From Planctomycetales bacterium (GTDB lineage: Bacteria > Planctomycetota > Planctomycetia > Planctomycetales > Planctomycetaceae), in the NCBI GenBank assembly GCA_028285345.1, contig JANQPT010000029.1, positions 1 through 64,000 on the forward strand: a stretch of DNA of 64,000 nucleotides. Direction: 5' to 3'. The position numbers were made by a program, and so were the translations under genes. Of this stretch, positions 1-9,182 are shown in pieces. The notes under the pieces are model-generated. The model ran no database searches. It was not told the DNA's origin and saw only the letters and a program-made list of their open reading frames with translations. Numbering within the stretch: position 1 is the first letter of the stretch; each line of letters opens with the position of its first letter.

Positions 1-1
1 A

Positions 2-82
2 CACACGGTCGATGAAAAACTCGATGTGGAGATGTTCCTCACCGCCTGCCGGGTTGGTCTGGCGGTGGCCACGGCGAAATAG
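2..82 (+). CDS. C-terminal end of a CDS cut by the window edge
   Basis: The frame is open from base 2 to a TAG at 80-82. It reads as 26 residues ending LTACRVGLAVATAK. The mixed acidic/hydrophobic composition and codon choice look like real coding sequence. The gene is convergent with the PHP-type hydrolase that ends 30 bp downstream. I do not recognise the family from so short a tail. Confidence 0.4.
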   Translation, partial: HTVDEKLDVEMFLTACRVGLAVATAK

Positions 83-111
83 CCGCCCACTGCGCTGCAA
101 CCGGCGCGAAT

Positions 112-1746
112 TCAGCGCGGGGAGCGTTCCGCAATGTGACGCTGCATAGCTTTGATCGCCAGGTTGTAGACATCGAGCACACGTCCGCGCTCTATTCCGT
201 CGGCAAAGTTCTTGTGCTCGGCGATGATCGCTCGGCTTTCCAGCATCTCCTCAAGCATGCCCCGCGCCACGTGTTCGTCAAACACACCTCGGCCTGCAAC
301 GTTGACATAGATCGCACTCGTGTGCGCAAACAGTTGGTTCTCCAACTCATTCAGCGGCGTCGGTTTCGTCAACTCCTCATCGCCGGGAATTGACTGCGGT
401 GGGGTCCGCAGTGCCAACCAACAGGGGGTCGCGACATCGAGGTCAAATTCAATGGCGGCTGTGAAATGCTTGCCTTCGGGCCGCGCCTCAGCCGTTCGAA
501 TCACCTCGCCGTTGCGGATGACCTCAATCTTCTCAAAATCAACTCGGCCGACCGCACGGCCGGCGACTTTGACTTGGCCGGCTTGTGCCAAGTTGACCGT
601 ACTGCCCAGGCTGTTGCCGTCGACATGGAACTCAAGCAGCGGGCCGTTGGTGATGTAGGTCTTGCCGGCCGCCAAACCTTGGAGCCATTCTTGCGGCGTT
701 ACGTATTTGCCCGACTCGACATAGACCCGCGAAAAATCGTAGATAAACCAATCGGTGCCGGTGGAGAACGGCACGTGGAATCCGGCGTTCAAATAGCGGT
801 AAAACGTATGCTTGTAGCTGCTCCGGAATGGGCCGTCGAAAATATTCTGCGCATCCATCCGTCCCGTGACCAAATTGGGGATGTCCTCCAGCCCTAAGTC
901 GTTATGGCACCAGATGACCGTTGCGCCGTCGCCTCGGGCGGTGTCGATGCCCCGCTGCAGCGGAATTCCGTCAGTGCCGGTCTTCATGATTCCCGGACCG
1001 ATGCTGACCGGCAGAATCAGTTTCTTCAAATTCAGCAGCATCACGTGGCCGTAACCCTGCCGGCCGATGAAGTTGTTCCGGTGCTCTTCACCGTTGGCAA
1101 AGCCCACTCCTGTCTGCTCTTCCAACCGGGCGAGATCGTCCGCAGTGTAATCGTTCGTAATGTACGTGCGGTCTTCAATTGCCCGCTCCAGATAGGAGAC
1201 GAACACGATGTCCACCCCGTCCGCCCGGGGAACTTCCGCGAGGTAGCGGTCGCTCTTCTCTCGATCAATTCGCTGCAAATGCAAGTGCGTGTTTCCGGAG
1301 CGAAAGCTGCGGTCTGCCGCGTGATAGAAACGCCGCACCGGGATCGACAGCGTCTTGGAATCCGTGCCGGTCAAATTGACCGCGACGCGACTAATTTCGG
1401 TTTCAATGCCGGAAAACGCCTCGACAGTCAATTCTTGTCGGGGGACATCGACGGTTGCCGGCTTGGCCAACACGGACCAATCGCTGATCACGACCAGCTT
1501 TTTCTTACGGGTGCGGATGCCTCTGGCCAGCAGCCCTTTCAGCGGCACGTTCTCGCCGTCGGAACCGGCGACACGAATCACCCCCGCGATTGGCCCGCCG
1601 GTATCGGCATCGACCAATGAAATGGTCAGCGCGCACATCTGCTCACCACGATCGGCTGCCGCCAGCACTCCGACGACAATCGCAGCGGTGGCCACTGCGA
1701 GCACGGCGCGCATTTGACGAAACTTGGCAAATCGTCCCGCTTGCAT
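112..1746 (-). CDS. Secreted CehA/McbA-like (PHP-fold) metallohydrolase
   Basis: The protein has 544 aa. It has a hydrophobic export segment (about residues 12-31, preceded by basic residues) and then a beta-sandwich-like stretch. The core carries histidine-rich motifs in the PHP/CehA order: GNTHLHLQR near 153, NGEEHRNN near 217, WCHND near 280 and STGTDW near 330. These are likely metal ligands of a metal-dependent hydrolase acting outside the cytoplasm. After the catalytic part comes a beta domain (GNSLGSTVNLAQ onward) usual for planctomycete relatives. Substrate is unknown. CehA and McbA cleave aryl carbamates, but most homologues are uncharacterised. ATG at 1746 lacks a clear Shine-Dalgarno sequence; Met12 (1713) is a possible alternative start. 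Confidence 0.7.
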   Translation of the reverse strand: MQAGRFAKFRQMRAVLAVATAAIVVGVLAAADRGEQMCALTISLVDADTGGPIAGVIRVAGSDGENVPLKGLLARGIRTRKKKLVVISDWSVLAKPATVDVPRQELTVEAFSGIETEISRVAVNLTGTDSKTLSIPVRRFYHAADRSFRSGNTHLHLQRIDREKSDRYLAEVPRADGVDIVFVSYLERAIEDRTYITNDYTADDLARLEEQTGVGFANGEEHRNNFIGRQGYGHVMLLNLKKLILPVSIGPGIMKTGTDGIPLQRGIDTARGDGATVIWCHNDLGLEDIPNLVTGRMDAQNIFDGPFRSSYKHTFYRYLNAGFHVPFSTGTDWFIYDFSRVYVESGKYVTPQEWLQGLAAGKTYITNGPLLEFHVDGNSLGSTVNLAQAGQVKVAGRAVGRVDFEKIEVIRNGEVIRTAEARPEGKHFTAAIEFDLDVATPCWLALRTPPQSIPGDEELTKPTPLNELENQLFAHTSAIYVNVAGRGVFDEHVARGMLEEMLESRAIIAEHKNFADGIERGRVLDVYNLAIKAMQRHIAERSPR

Positions 1747-1898
1747 CGGATTGACTTTTCAGGTGAACGAACCGAGTTGGTAGAACGCCGACTGGCCAAG
1801 ACTCACAGCAGATCGACGAATTCAATCAGCTGTCACTAGAACCAGACGCCTCGACGGACGATGGCTAATCTGAAACGGTGTTCAACGGTATCCGTTAG

Positions 1899-1940
1899 CG
1901 AAAAACGACTGCTCCGCGTCCGCGCAACAGCCGTTTTTCG
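1899..1940 (-). terminator. Hairpin downstream of ilvC
   Basis: Two 13-nt arms pair with one mismatch: 1899-1911 (CGAAAAACGACTG) and 1928-1940 (CAGCCGTTTTTCG), with a 16-nt loop. The hairpin begins 33 bp after the ilvC stop. The arms end in an A5/T5 run, so transcription from ilvC would meet a stem followed by T residues. Likely an intrinsic terminator, possibly bidirectional. Confidence 0.5.
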
Positions 1941-1973
1941 GTAATCAAATGGTCAATTGGCAGCGGCAAACGC

Positions 1974-2972
1974 TCACTTCGCGTCGATCCAACTCATCAT
2001 GCTCCGCAATTGCTTGCCCACCACTTCGACTTCGGAGCTCTGATCTCGGCGGCGCATCGCCAGGAAGGTCGGGCAATTGGCCCGGTTCTCCAGAATCCAT
2101 TCTTTGGCGAATTCGCCGTCTTGGATCTCTTTGAGAATCTTCTTCATTTCCGCCTTCGTCTCGTCGGTGACGATCCGCGGGCCGCGTGTGTAATCGCCGA
2201 ACTCCGCGGTGTTTGAGATGCTGTACCGCATATAGCTCAATCCGCCTTGGTACATCAAATCGACAATCAGCTTCAATTCGTGCAGGCATTCGAAATATGC
2301 CATCTCCGGCTGATAACCCGCTTCGACCAGCGTGTCGAAACCGGCTTTCACCAGCGCGCTCACGCCGCCGCAGAGCACGACCTGCTCGCCGAACAGGTCG
2401 GTCTCGGTTTCTTCTTCAAAGGTCGTTTCGATGACTCCCGCACGCCCCCCGCCGATGCCCTTGGCATAGGCCAACGCCAATTGCCGTGAACTCTCGGCGG
2501 CGCCCTCGTTGAGGGCGATCAACGTCGGCACGCCGCCACCCTTCTCGTATTCGTATCGCACCAGATGCCCCGGCCCCTTGGGCGCGACCAGCGCGCTGTC
2601 CACACCTTCGGGCGGCACGACCTGTCCAAAGTGAATGTTAAACCCGTGCGAGCACATCAATAGATTTCCGGCGCTCAGATTCGGCTTGATCTCGTTGCGA
2701 TACAGATCGCCCTGGACCTCATCCGGCAACAAAATATTGACCAAATCGCCTTGTTGCGTGGCGTCGGCAATCGGCACCGGTTCAAACCCGTGCTTGACCG
2801 CCAAGTCATAATTCGCGGAGCCTTTCCGCTGCCCGACGACGACATTCAGCCCGCTGTCCCGCAGGTTTTGCGCTTGCGCATGCCCTTGGCTGCCGTAGCC
2901 CAGAATGGCGATCGTCTTATCTTTGAGCAACGCCAAGTCCGCATCATCGTCATAGTAAATCTTCGCTGCCAT
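1974..2972 (-). CDS. ilvC: Ketol-acid reductoisomerase (NADP+)
   Basis: The enzyme converts 2-acetolactate or 2-aceto-2-hydroxybutyrate to the dihydroxy acid in valine/leucine/isoleucine synthesis, in the cytoplasm. The 332 aa match a class I (short) enzyme. The Rossmann motif [13 protein letters not shown] lies near residues 24-36 and is followed by GQRKGS, typical of NADPH preference. The Mg-binding/knotted C-terminal domain contains DLFGEQ and the E/D-rich [11 protein letters not shown]. An upstream in-frame start would add 12 residues (3008), but homologues begin at [12 protein letters not shown], so ATG 2972 was chosen. It lies downstream of ilvN on the same strand, separated by about 295 bp containing a long palindrome. 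Confidence 0.95.
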   Translation of the reverse strand: MAAKIYYDDDADLALLKDKTIAILGYGSQGHAQAQNLRDSGLNVVVGQRKGSANYDLAVKHGFEPVPIADATQQGDLVNILLPDEVQGDLYRNEIKPNLSAGNLLMCSHGFNIHFGQVVPPEGVDSALVAPKGPGHLVRYEYEKGGGVPTLIALNEGAAESSRQLALAYAKGIGGGRAGVIETTFEEETETDLFGEQVVLCGGVSALVKAGFDTLVEAGYQPEMAYFECLHELKLIVDLMYQGGLSYMRYSISNTAEFGDYTRGPRIVTDETKAEMKKILKEIQDGEFAKEWILENRANCPTFLAMRRRDQSSEVEVVGKQLRSMMSWIDAK

Positions 2973-3017
2973 GGTTTCTGTCTTTCGTTTTTGACAATCT
3001 CTCGACAAATTATTGTA

Positions 3018-3230
3018 ACCACGGAGACACTGAGGACACGGAGAGAAACTCGAAGCACGAAATCCGAAACAAATTCAAATGACAGAAACAATTCAGCTTG
3101 TTCTTCATTTTCGGCGCGAGAACAAGAATGTTTCGGTTATTAGTATTTTTGGTAATTTGAATTTGTTTCGAATTTCGGATTTAGGATTTCAGATTTTTCA
3201 GCCTCTCCGTGTCCTCAGTGTCTCCGTGGT
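3018..3230. repeat. 213-bp long imperfect palindrome between ilvN and ilvC
   Basis: Outer arms 3018-3045 and 3203-3230 are perfect 28-bp reverse complements (starting ACCACGGAGACACTGAGGAC). Nested arms 3058-3080 and 3155-3177 match at 22 of 23 positions. Innermost arms 3097-3104 and 3119-3126 (CTTGTTCT/AGAACAAG) are perfect. The whole element could fold into one long hairpin. A fragment of the same outer motif occurs at 11381-11397, which suggests a dispersed intergenic repeat and not a site specific to ilv. Confidence 0.85.
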
Positions 3231-3267
3231 GAAATCAACAACTGCTTGTTATCGAACTCCGCGTCCG

Positions 3268-3774
3268 CTAGTCCTCTTCAATACCGCCCACCGCGCTCTC
3301 CGCCCCGCGGGTCAGCGCAATTCGACCTGTGCGGACCAGTTCGATGATGCCGTAGGGCCGCATGGTATCGACAAACGCTTCGAGCTTCTTTTCTTGGCCG
3401 GAAATCTCGATCATCACATGTTCGGGACCGACGCCGACGATACGGCCTCGAAAAATGTCGGTCAGTTCCTTCACGTCGGACCGGGCGCCGTCAGCGGTGC
3501 GGACTTTGATCAACATCAAATCGCGTTCGACATACTCCTCTTGCGACATGTCGAGCACCTTGACCACCGTCACGATTTTTTCGAGCTGTTTGCGCGCCTG
3601 GTCAAGGACACGATCGTCGCCCGCCACCACAAAGGTAATCCGCGAGAATTCGGGATTTTCGGTTTCGCCGACGGCCAAACTGTCGATGTTAAAGGCGCGG
3701 GACGCCAACATGCCCGAAATGTGGGCCAAGACCCCGGGCTGATTCATCACCAGCGCCGAGAGAACATGTCGCAT
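3268..3774 (-). CDS. ilvN: Acetolactate synthase small (regulatory) subunit
   Basis: This is the regulatory subunit of acetohydroxyacid synthase, which binds branched-chain amino acids and stimulates the catalytic subunit. The 168 aa have an N-terminal ACT domain (MRHVLSALVMNQPGVLAHIS, then FNIDSLAVGETE near 30-42) and a C-terminal ACT-like domain (RGRIVGVGPEHVMIEISG). The start at 3774 is favoured over the longer in-frame ORF (3882) because AGGAG precedes it and the family begins here. Genes of this type are named ilvN or ilvH. The large-subunit gene ilvB is not in the window: the next gene upstream is an oppositely oriented acyl-CoA dehydrogenase homologue. Confidence 0.93.
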   Translation of the reverse strand: MRHVLSALVMNQPGVLAHISGMLASRAFNIDSLAVGETENPEFSRITFVVAGDDRVLDQARKQLEKIVTVVKVLDMSQEEYVERDLMLIKVRTADGARSDVKELTDIFRGRIVGVGPEHVMIEISGQEKKLEAFVDTMRPYGIIELVRTGRIALTRGAESAVGGIEED

Positions 3775-4184
3775 GGAAGTAAAATCTCCTGAAGTTAGTG
3801 CGTAATTTGCCCGCAGACCGCTGTTTACGAGCCGAAGCGTGAATTCACGAGTGTAATTGCCTGCGGGACAGATCACAACCATTCACGGTTCGCTTTTGAC
3901 GGTCGGTTTCATTCTTGAAATGGTGTTTTTCTCCAAGAAACGACGTGCGACGCGCTTGGGTGAGTACGGCCGTCCGGCAGCCGTGGTCGAAAATGCGAAC
4001 GGATGTGGACTTAGCCCCGCAAACGACAATTTGTTTTCACCAAGAGGACTGCTAGAATTGGTGGCGGATTTGAGAAATATCGTGCCCAAGCATCTGCAGC
4101 GAGTTGGCGATGTGAGTCGTTGAACAGTGCAGCCCCTTGAAGAGTGAACGCGAAATCCTGCTTTGCCAGCCCCCAGTTGAGATC

Positions 4185-5264
4185 ATGAGCGTTGACCCCA
4201 CCGCTGAAAGTACACAGTTTCATGAATTGCGGGACCGTCTTGCGGAAGCCACCGGGAAGCTTGATCTGAAAGGGGCGTGGCCCGCGGAGCAACTCAGGTG
4301 GCTCGATGAGGCCGGCGTATTAGGCTGGACCGTTCCCCACGAATTCGGCGGCAGTGAGATCTCAACGTCAGATCTGGTGACCGGCTACGAACGGCTCGCC
4401 AGGGCATGCCTGACAACGACGTTCGTGCTCACCCAGCGCAACGGCGCGATCCAACGGATCGCCGGTTCTGAGAACCAATCAGTTAGGACAACGTTATTGC
4501 CCGACTTGGTGCATGCCGGCACCTTCGCCACGGTGGGGATATCACACCTCACGACATCGCGTCAGCACCTCGCGAAGCCGGTCGTGCAGGTTCGCGAATC
4601 AGATGACGGATACGTGTTCAACGGGACTATGCCCTGGGTGACGGGCGCCCGCCAGGCCGATCACATTGTCGGCGGCGGAACGCTGGCAGACGGTCGCCAA
4701 GTCTTGGCCGCGATTTCGACCGATCACCCCGGAGTTAACGCACAGGAACCGGTCTCGCTGATGGCGCTCTCGGCATCCCATACCGGAGCGGTGCATCTGC
4801 AGGACGTGGAGGTCTCGCGCGAGATGCTGATTGCCGGCCCGGTCGAGAAAGTGATGAAGCAGACCTCCGGCGGAGCCGGCTCGTTCACCACTTCGGCGCT
4901 CGCAGTTGGCGTCGCGAAGTCAGCAGTGTCCCAACTCGCGGCGGAAGCGGAACGGCGTCCTGATTTGGAGCAGGTCTATGCGCAGTTTTCCGATGACGTC
5001 GAACAGGTCTCGCAAGATCTCCGCGCGGCAACTGCCGGACGCGCCGACGACGGCGAGACTGCCGAATCGTTGCGAGAGCGGGCGAACTCGTTAGCACTGC
5101 GGAGCACGCAAGCGGTGCTCACCGCGACCAAAGGCGCAGGCTTCGTCGCGGGGCACCCCGCCGAACGGGCGGTGCGGGAAGCGATGTTTTTCCTGGTGTG
5201 GTCCTGCCCGCAACCAGTCGCCGCCGCAGCACTGCGAGAGTTTGCCTGCATCATTGACGGGTAA
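4185..5264 (+). CDS. Acyl-CoA dehydrogenase family protein
   Basis: The 359-aa protein follows the acyl-CoA dehydrogenase plan: an alpha-helical N-domain (LDEAGVLGWTVPHEFGGSEIS near 35-55), a beta middle domain (FNGTMPWVTGARQADHIV near 143-160) and a C-terminal helical domain ending in TKGAGFVAGHPAERAVREAMFF. It should bind FAD and oxidise an acyl thioester or a related substrate. The usual catalytic Glu is not obvious, so the reaction is uncertain. ATG 4185 was chosen; a TTG at 4137 would add 16 residues. The preceding 410 bp after the ilvN start hold only divergent promoter space. Confidence 0.75.
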   Translation: MSVDPTAESTQFHELRDRLAEATGKLDLKGAWPAEQLRWLDEAGVLGWTVPHEFGGSEISTSDLVTGYERLARACLTTTFVLTQRNGAIQRIAGSENQSVRTTLLPDLVHAGTFATVGISHLTTSRQHLAKPVVQVRESDDGYVFNGTMPWVTGARQADHIVGGGTLADGRQVLAAISTDHPGVNAQEPVSLMALSASHTGAVHLQDVEVSREMLIAGPVEKVMKQTSGGAGSFTTSALAVGVAKSAVSQLAAEAERRPDLEQVYAQFSDDVEQVSQDLRAATAGRADDGETAESLRERANSLALRSTQAVLTATKGAGFVAGHPAERAVREAMFFLVWSCPQPVAAAALREFACIIDG

Positions 5265-5351
5265 CGCCCCGCTTCGTATGGCAAAACCTCGCGCCCACAG
5301 ACGCGTGACTATGCTTCGTGCAGTCCGTCGGACGTAGTTGACGTATCGTGC

Positions 5352-6875
5352 CTATTCGAACTGAATGTCGATTGGCCCAAACGCGGGGATCGGCATGTCG
5401 TTGTCGTCAGTGATATTGACATATGGAGCCGAACCGGAACCGTAGATTAACGACGTCGCCGAGGTTGCGGGTTGCGAGAGATGCAGGATAACGCGGTGTG
5501 GGGCTTTGGAATCGAATTCCACACGGTAGATCCAATTCAGGTCTTTGCCGGTTTCTTGGTTCCTCAGACGAAAGCCGGTGGGTCTTCCCGCGCTGCGCAG
5601 CCGGCCGGTGACGCCATCGAATTCGACGGCCAATGCAGGCCGCCCGGTCTTTGAAAATCTTTTGACTGACTTGAGCCGAATTTCGCTGCGCTTCGGTACG
5701 TTCGACTTCACATAGGGAACGGCAACAAAAGCCATCCGCCGGCCGAGCCGTTTGTGTGATGCGTAGTCCAAATGGATCCCGTCCATCACCTCAAGGTCGA
5801 TCGCCGGTACGCAATGAACGTGAGGGACTTGCTCAGGCAAGCGGCGCTGAATGTCGCGGACCATCTCCCAGGCTGAATCGCGCTGCCGATCTCCGCCATG
5901 GTGACGCGATATCTGCGCCAAAATGACCGGCATCTGCGGATTATCGAAGTCTTGTCTCATTGCTTTGACAAACTTTGCGAATTCCTCGCCATAGGTTGGA
6001 TAGGGCTTGGTCTTCGCCGGTTTGTCGACGATCTCGGTCTCGTCACCAAAGATGGCGTCTTGCTCCCCTTGGTACCACAACATTCCTTTTACTTTTCCGC
6101 CGATGCTCTGCACATGTCTCAGCAAAAATCCGTAACGGTTCTGATCCCGCTCGCCAGGATCCCACAAGGCCAAAGAGCCCCCCATCGCGCAGGGAACCAA
6201 CCCGATCGGCACACCCGTTTCTTTCACCATTTGGCGTGCAAAGAAATAGGAGCAATCGGTTCCACCGACCGGCTGTTTATCCTTGAGAATCTGCTGGATT
6301 TGTTCATCGGTAATACCGGGACGCTGTGATTTAAGAATTCCCGACGCGAACACGTCCGGAATGCGATGAATGGGTGGGATCGCCGCACACCAACGTCCTT
6401 TGGCATGGATGTGCTCAAAATCATAAAGATTGACGTTCGGCAGCGCGGGCAGGGCTTCTTCGAGTCGCGCCAGCCCATACATGTTTGACTGGCCTGCCAA
6501 AATCCAGATATCGCCGACGAGGACGTTGTGGAACGCCAGAGATTTCTTGTCATCTGTCGATGATTGCACGGTGATCTTGTATGGTCCGCCGACGGGAACT
6601 TTTTCAACGTAAATCAAATTTACGCCTTCTCCACTCCTAACGGATTTGATGCGAAGCGTTTTCTCTTTCTGATCACCCGTGCTGATGCGGACAACAAAAT
6701 CGCCCGCCTGATCATCGATCTCGTCGACGTTGATGAAAAAACTGGCCGCGTTGGTTTTGTCGCGCTGAATCACCTGAAAGTCTTGCGTCAGCACGGCAGG
6801 GGCTGAAGCAGCCCATAGAGCACGCGGCGCAAGCACGGCAGACAGCACACAAATCGTTATCACTTGCATACGCAT
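5352..6875 (-). CDS. Secreted sialate O-acetylesterase-like (SASA/SGNH) hydrolase
   Basis: The 507-aa protein has an N-terminal signal peptide (MRMQVITICVLSAVLAPRALWA). Block I of the SGNH fold is WILAGQSNMYG (about 127-137) with the nucleophile Ser. GGSLALWDPG (about 232) and the block-V-like DGIHLDYASHKRLG (about 367) supply the Asp/His. These features place it with sialate O-acetylesterases and carbohydrate esterase families that remove acetyl groups from glycans. GGAG precedes ATG 6875 at good spacing. It lies 19 bp downstream of the 582-aa secreted gene on the same strand, so the two probably form an operon for extracellular polysaccharide use. Confidence 0.8.
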   Translation of the reverse strand: MRMQVITICVLSAVLAPRALWAASAPAVLTQDFQVIQRDKTNAASFFINVDEIDDQAGDFVVRISTGDQKEKTLRIKSVRSGEGVNLIYVEKVPVGGPYKITVQSSTDDKKSLAFHNVLVGDIWILAGQSNMYGLARLEEALPALPNVNLYDFEHIHAKGRWCAAIPPIHRIPDVFASGILKSQRPGITDEQIQQILKDKQPVGGTDCSYFFARQMVKETGVPIGLVPCAMGGSLALWDPGERDQNRYGFLLRHVQSIGGKVKGMLWYQGEQDAIFGDETEIVDKPAKTKPYPTYGEEFAKFVKAMRQDFDNPQMPVILAQISRHHGGDRQRDSAWEMVRDIQRRLPEQVPHVHCVPAIDLEVMDGIHLDYASHKRLGRRMAFVAVPYVKSNVPKRSEIRLKSVKRFSKTGRPALAVEFDGVTGRLRSAGRPTGFRLRNQETGKDLNWIYRVEFDSKAPHRVILHLSQPATSATSLIYGSGSAPYVNITDDNDMPIPAFGPIDIQFE

Positions 6876-6894
6876 CGGTTCGCTCCGCAGTGAC

Positions 6895-8643
6895 CTATTG
6901 AGCGGTCAGGCCATAACGATAATGGATGTAATCGATCAGGAATTTTTGGTACATCGGTCCACCAGGAGACGCTCCGTACTTCCTTCCGGTGACTGTGCTC
7001 CAGTTGTGCATCCCGAAGCGGCCGATTCCTGTCCCCAATACTTTCCCGGCATCACAAACCCGCGAAAGCAGCCACGGTTCGTCCGGCTTCCCGCGAAAAC
7101 CGAGCCGCACGTGCTTGTCGTCGATACATTGAATCAGCATCGTGAGCGGTTTGTGGGCCATGATCGACTCGGGCAATTCTTGATCGAATTCGATCGGTAG
7201 CAGCGATTTGCGAAATAACGTGTGGCGGCCGGACTCCGGATGATTTTGCACGCCCGGAGTCCAACCCCCGCGTTGGCGGCCGGCGTCGTCGATCACGATG
7301 AAATTCATGAAAAAATTCCACGGAATCGAATCGTCCGGTGCGACAAAACGGGTTTCGATTTCCCACGGCGGAGGATAGTCGTTGAGATCCAGGTACGAAC
7401 CGCCGGCGACACCAAAGCCGGTGCCCAAACCTGGCCCCAGCAGCTTCAACATTAAATGGCCGGGGTGCGAATGCGTGTCCATCAGCGTACACTGCTCCTG
7501 GACCTGCCACTTGCCGAGGTAGCCGAGAATGTTGAAGTCGTCGGAGAGCGCTTCAAACCTCCGCGGCGGCGCGTCGAAGAACACGCAATAGTCGACGTAG
7601 TACTCGTAGTCCGGATTCGGCGGCTCCGGGTCCGGGGCAAAGACATTGACCATCCGGTCCGGCTGCTCTTTCGCATTGCCGATCAACAGCGGATGCGGCC
7701 CTTTGCGTTGCGGCAACTGGCGACACAAGACATCGGGAATCCAACGGTCCGCGGAGATGATTGGCCCGATCTCCCAAACGACCGTGATTTCCCCAAATTT
7801 GGAGCAATCAATCCGCCTCATGTTCCATCCGTGTGACGCTTCAAACTTGATGCCCACTGAAATACTCGTCGGACTTTCAACCACGCAGCGGAAAAAGAGT
7901 TGTGGACTTGCCGGGCCGGCATACTTCGCACCGTCACCGATCCAGACATAGGGGATGTTCCAATTTCCCATGACTTTGTAGCCGAGATCTCCACGGCCCC
8001 AGACCAGATACGTCTCCGGATGCGGCTCCGACGAGTATTGCGGCAGACCGGTCCCCGCCTCCCCGGTCGACCCGAGGTGCACGACTAGCAGCTGGAATTC
8101 GTGCGTCTGCGGCGGCCGCTGCATTCGATCCTTGGGCCACTGCGACGGATCGGAGAAGGTCACGGCCAGATTTAATCCGACCGCCGTATTCACCTGCGTT
8201 TTGACCCCGACGCCTGCGGTCGCGTTGAAGCTTTGCACAAGCGACGTTTGAAACTCCCACGGCAATCGAAACTCATTAATGCCGATCGGTTTGTCTAACA
8301 AGGCCTTTACGTCGGAACCATTGCCCGCCTCGTAAATCGTTGCCAGCCCCGGATGGTATTCTGTGGAAAGCTCCTTAATGTTCTCCTTCGGCACGAACCG
8401 CCAAGGTGAGATGTCGCCGCCCGGTTCATTGAAATGCTGATTCAGCCGATCGATCCCGTTCGCAGAGGATCGTGACGCGGCAGCAGGACTGCCGGGTCGC
8501 TGGTTGGACTCCCTGGTCCTGGATTGGGCGACCTCCTCCTTGTCAGCTCCGGGATGGTGGGTTGCGCGCGTTCTAGCGAACATGCCAACAGCAAATACAA
8601 CGAATGATGCTCCGAACACGATGCGAGCTGTGCGACGTGACAT
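6895..8643 (-). CDS. Secreted or membrane-anchored protein of unknown function
   Basis: The protein has 582 aa with an N-terminal hydrophobic anchor (about residues 8-24, after MSRRTAR). A low-complexity linker (QRPGSPAAASRSSANG) leads into two beta-rich halves. The second half (from about 390, DFNILGYLGKWQVQEQC) looks like a concanavalin-type jelly roll: it ends with HVRLGFRGKPDEPWLL and a C-terminal FLIDYIHYRYGL. No catalytic motif was recognised. GGCGGA lies upstream of ATG 8643. It is cotranscribed with the downstream SASA esterase, suggesting a carbohydrate-binding or carbohydrate-degrading role (inference). Confidence 0.75.
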   Translation of the reverse strand: MSRRTARIVFGASFVVFAVGMFARTRATHHPGADKEEVAQSRTRESNQRPGSPAAASRSSANGIDRLNQHFNEPGGDISPWRFVPKENIKELSTEYHPGLATIYEAGNGSDVKALLDKPIGINEFRLPWEFQTSLVQSFNATAGVGVKTQVNTAVGLNLAVTFSDPSQWPKDRMQRPPQTHEFQLLVVHLGSTGEAGTGLPQYSSEPHPETYLVWGRGDLGYKVMGNWNIPYVWIGDGAKYAGPASPQLFFRCVVESPTSISVGIKFEASHGWNMRRIDCSKFGEITVVWEIGPIISADRWIPDVLCRQLPQRKGPHPLLIGNAKEQPDRMVNVFAPDPEPPNPDYEYYVDYCVFFDAPPRRFEALSDDFNILGYLGKWQVQEQCTLMDTHSHPGHLMLKLLGPGLGTGFGVAGGSYLDLNDYPPPWEIETRFVAPDDSIPWNFFMNFIVIDDAGRQRGGWTPGVQNHPESGRHTLFRKSLLPIEFDQELPESIMAHKPLTMLIQCIDDKHVRLGFRGKPDEPWLLSRVCDAGKVLGTGIGRFGMHNWSTVTGRKYGASPGGPMYQKFLIDYIHYRYGLTAQ

Positions 8644-9053
8644 TTTTTCCGCCTCGAGAGAGGTGTGACGAAAGCTGTTCGACGGAGACAGTTAGCATAG
8701 CAGATTGAAGCAACTGCGCGACCCTTTGGCTTTCTGTTTTCCTGCATCGACTCCTGTGCAATGATCGAATGCGCTGTTGAGAACCTGACAGCTCTTACTT
8801 ATCGACCCACTCTTCACCCATTTTCGATGACTCGCAACCGACAAACAGACGAATTCGCCCTCCGACCGCGATATTGACGAACCAAGTCAGGTTCTAGACT
8901 CGTTGCCGGTCCACCTCGATGGGTGTAACGACTTCATCTGCGCAAATGCATCGATGACGCGAGGGACAGGTTCTCGTCGTGGGGCAACCCGGAAGCAGAA
9001 CAACCCCAAAGAAACACGGCCTACGATTCTCGCAAGCCGGCTTCGAACATTCG
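8644..9053. other. Non-coding stretch with one short inverted repeat
   Basis: I see no convincing gene here. Short overlapping ORFs on both strands (8887-9127) have no family resemblance. A perfect 10-bp inverted repeat (AGAACCTGAC at 8780-8789, GTCAGGTTCT at 8886-8895) spans 116 bp and may be the edge of a degenerate element. Confidence 0.5.
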
Positions 9054-9167
9054 TCAGGCCTCGCCGGCCCAGTAGTTGTCGTCCGGCGTAACGTTCGTTT
9101 TGAAGATGAGGTAACGCCAAATGTCATCTGAGTCGTTGCGACCGTCGCGGAGCTTGAGCGTCTTCAT
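9054..9167 (-). CDS. 37-aa small protein of unknown function
   Basis: A 37-codon ORF begins MKTLKLRDGRNDSDDIWRYL and ends in NYWAGEA. A strong GGAGG lies 5 nt before its ATG. It starts 15 bp after the stop of the 185-aa gene on the same strand, so translation could be coupled. The composition (charged, two Trp, no low complexity) looks like a folded peptide. It could also be the surviving tail of a longer gene. No family is recognised. Confidence 0.45.
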   Translation of the reverse strand: MKTLKLRDGRNDSDDIWRYLIFKTNVTPDDNYWAGEA

Positions 9168-9182
9168 CCCGGCCTCCAAGCA

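Noticed and set aside
5265-5351. Searched for a terminator between the acyl-CoA dehydrogenase homologue and the convergent esterase
   Set aside because: No convincing stem with T tract was found.
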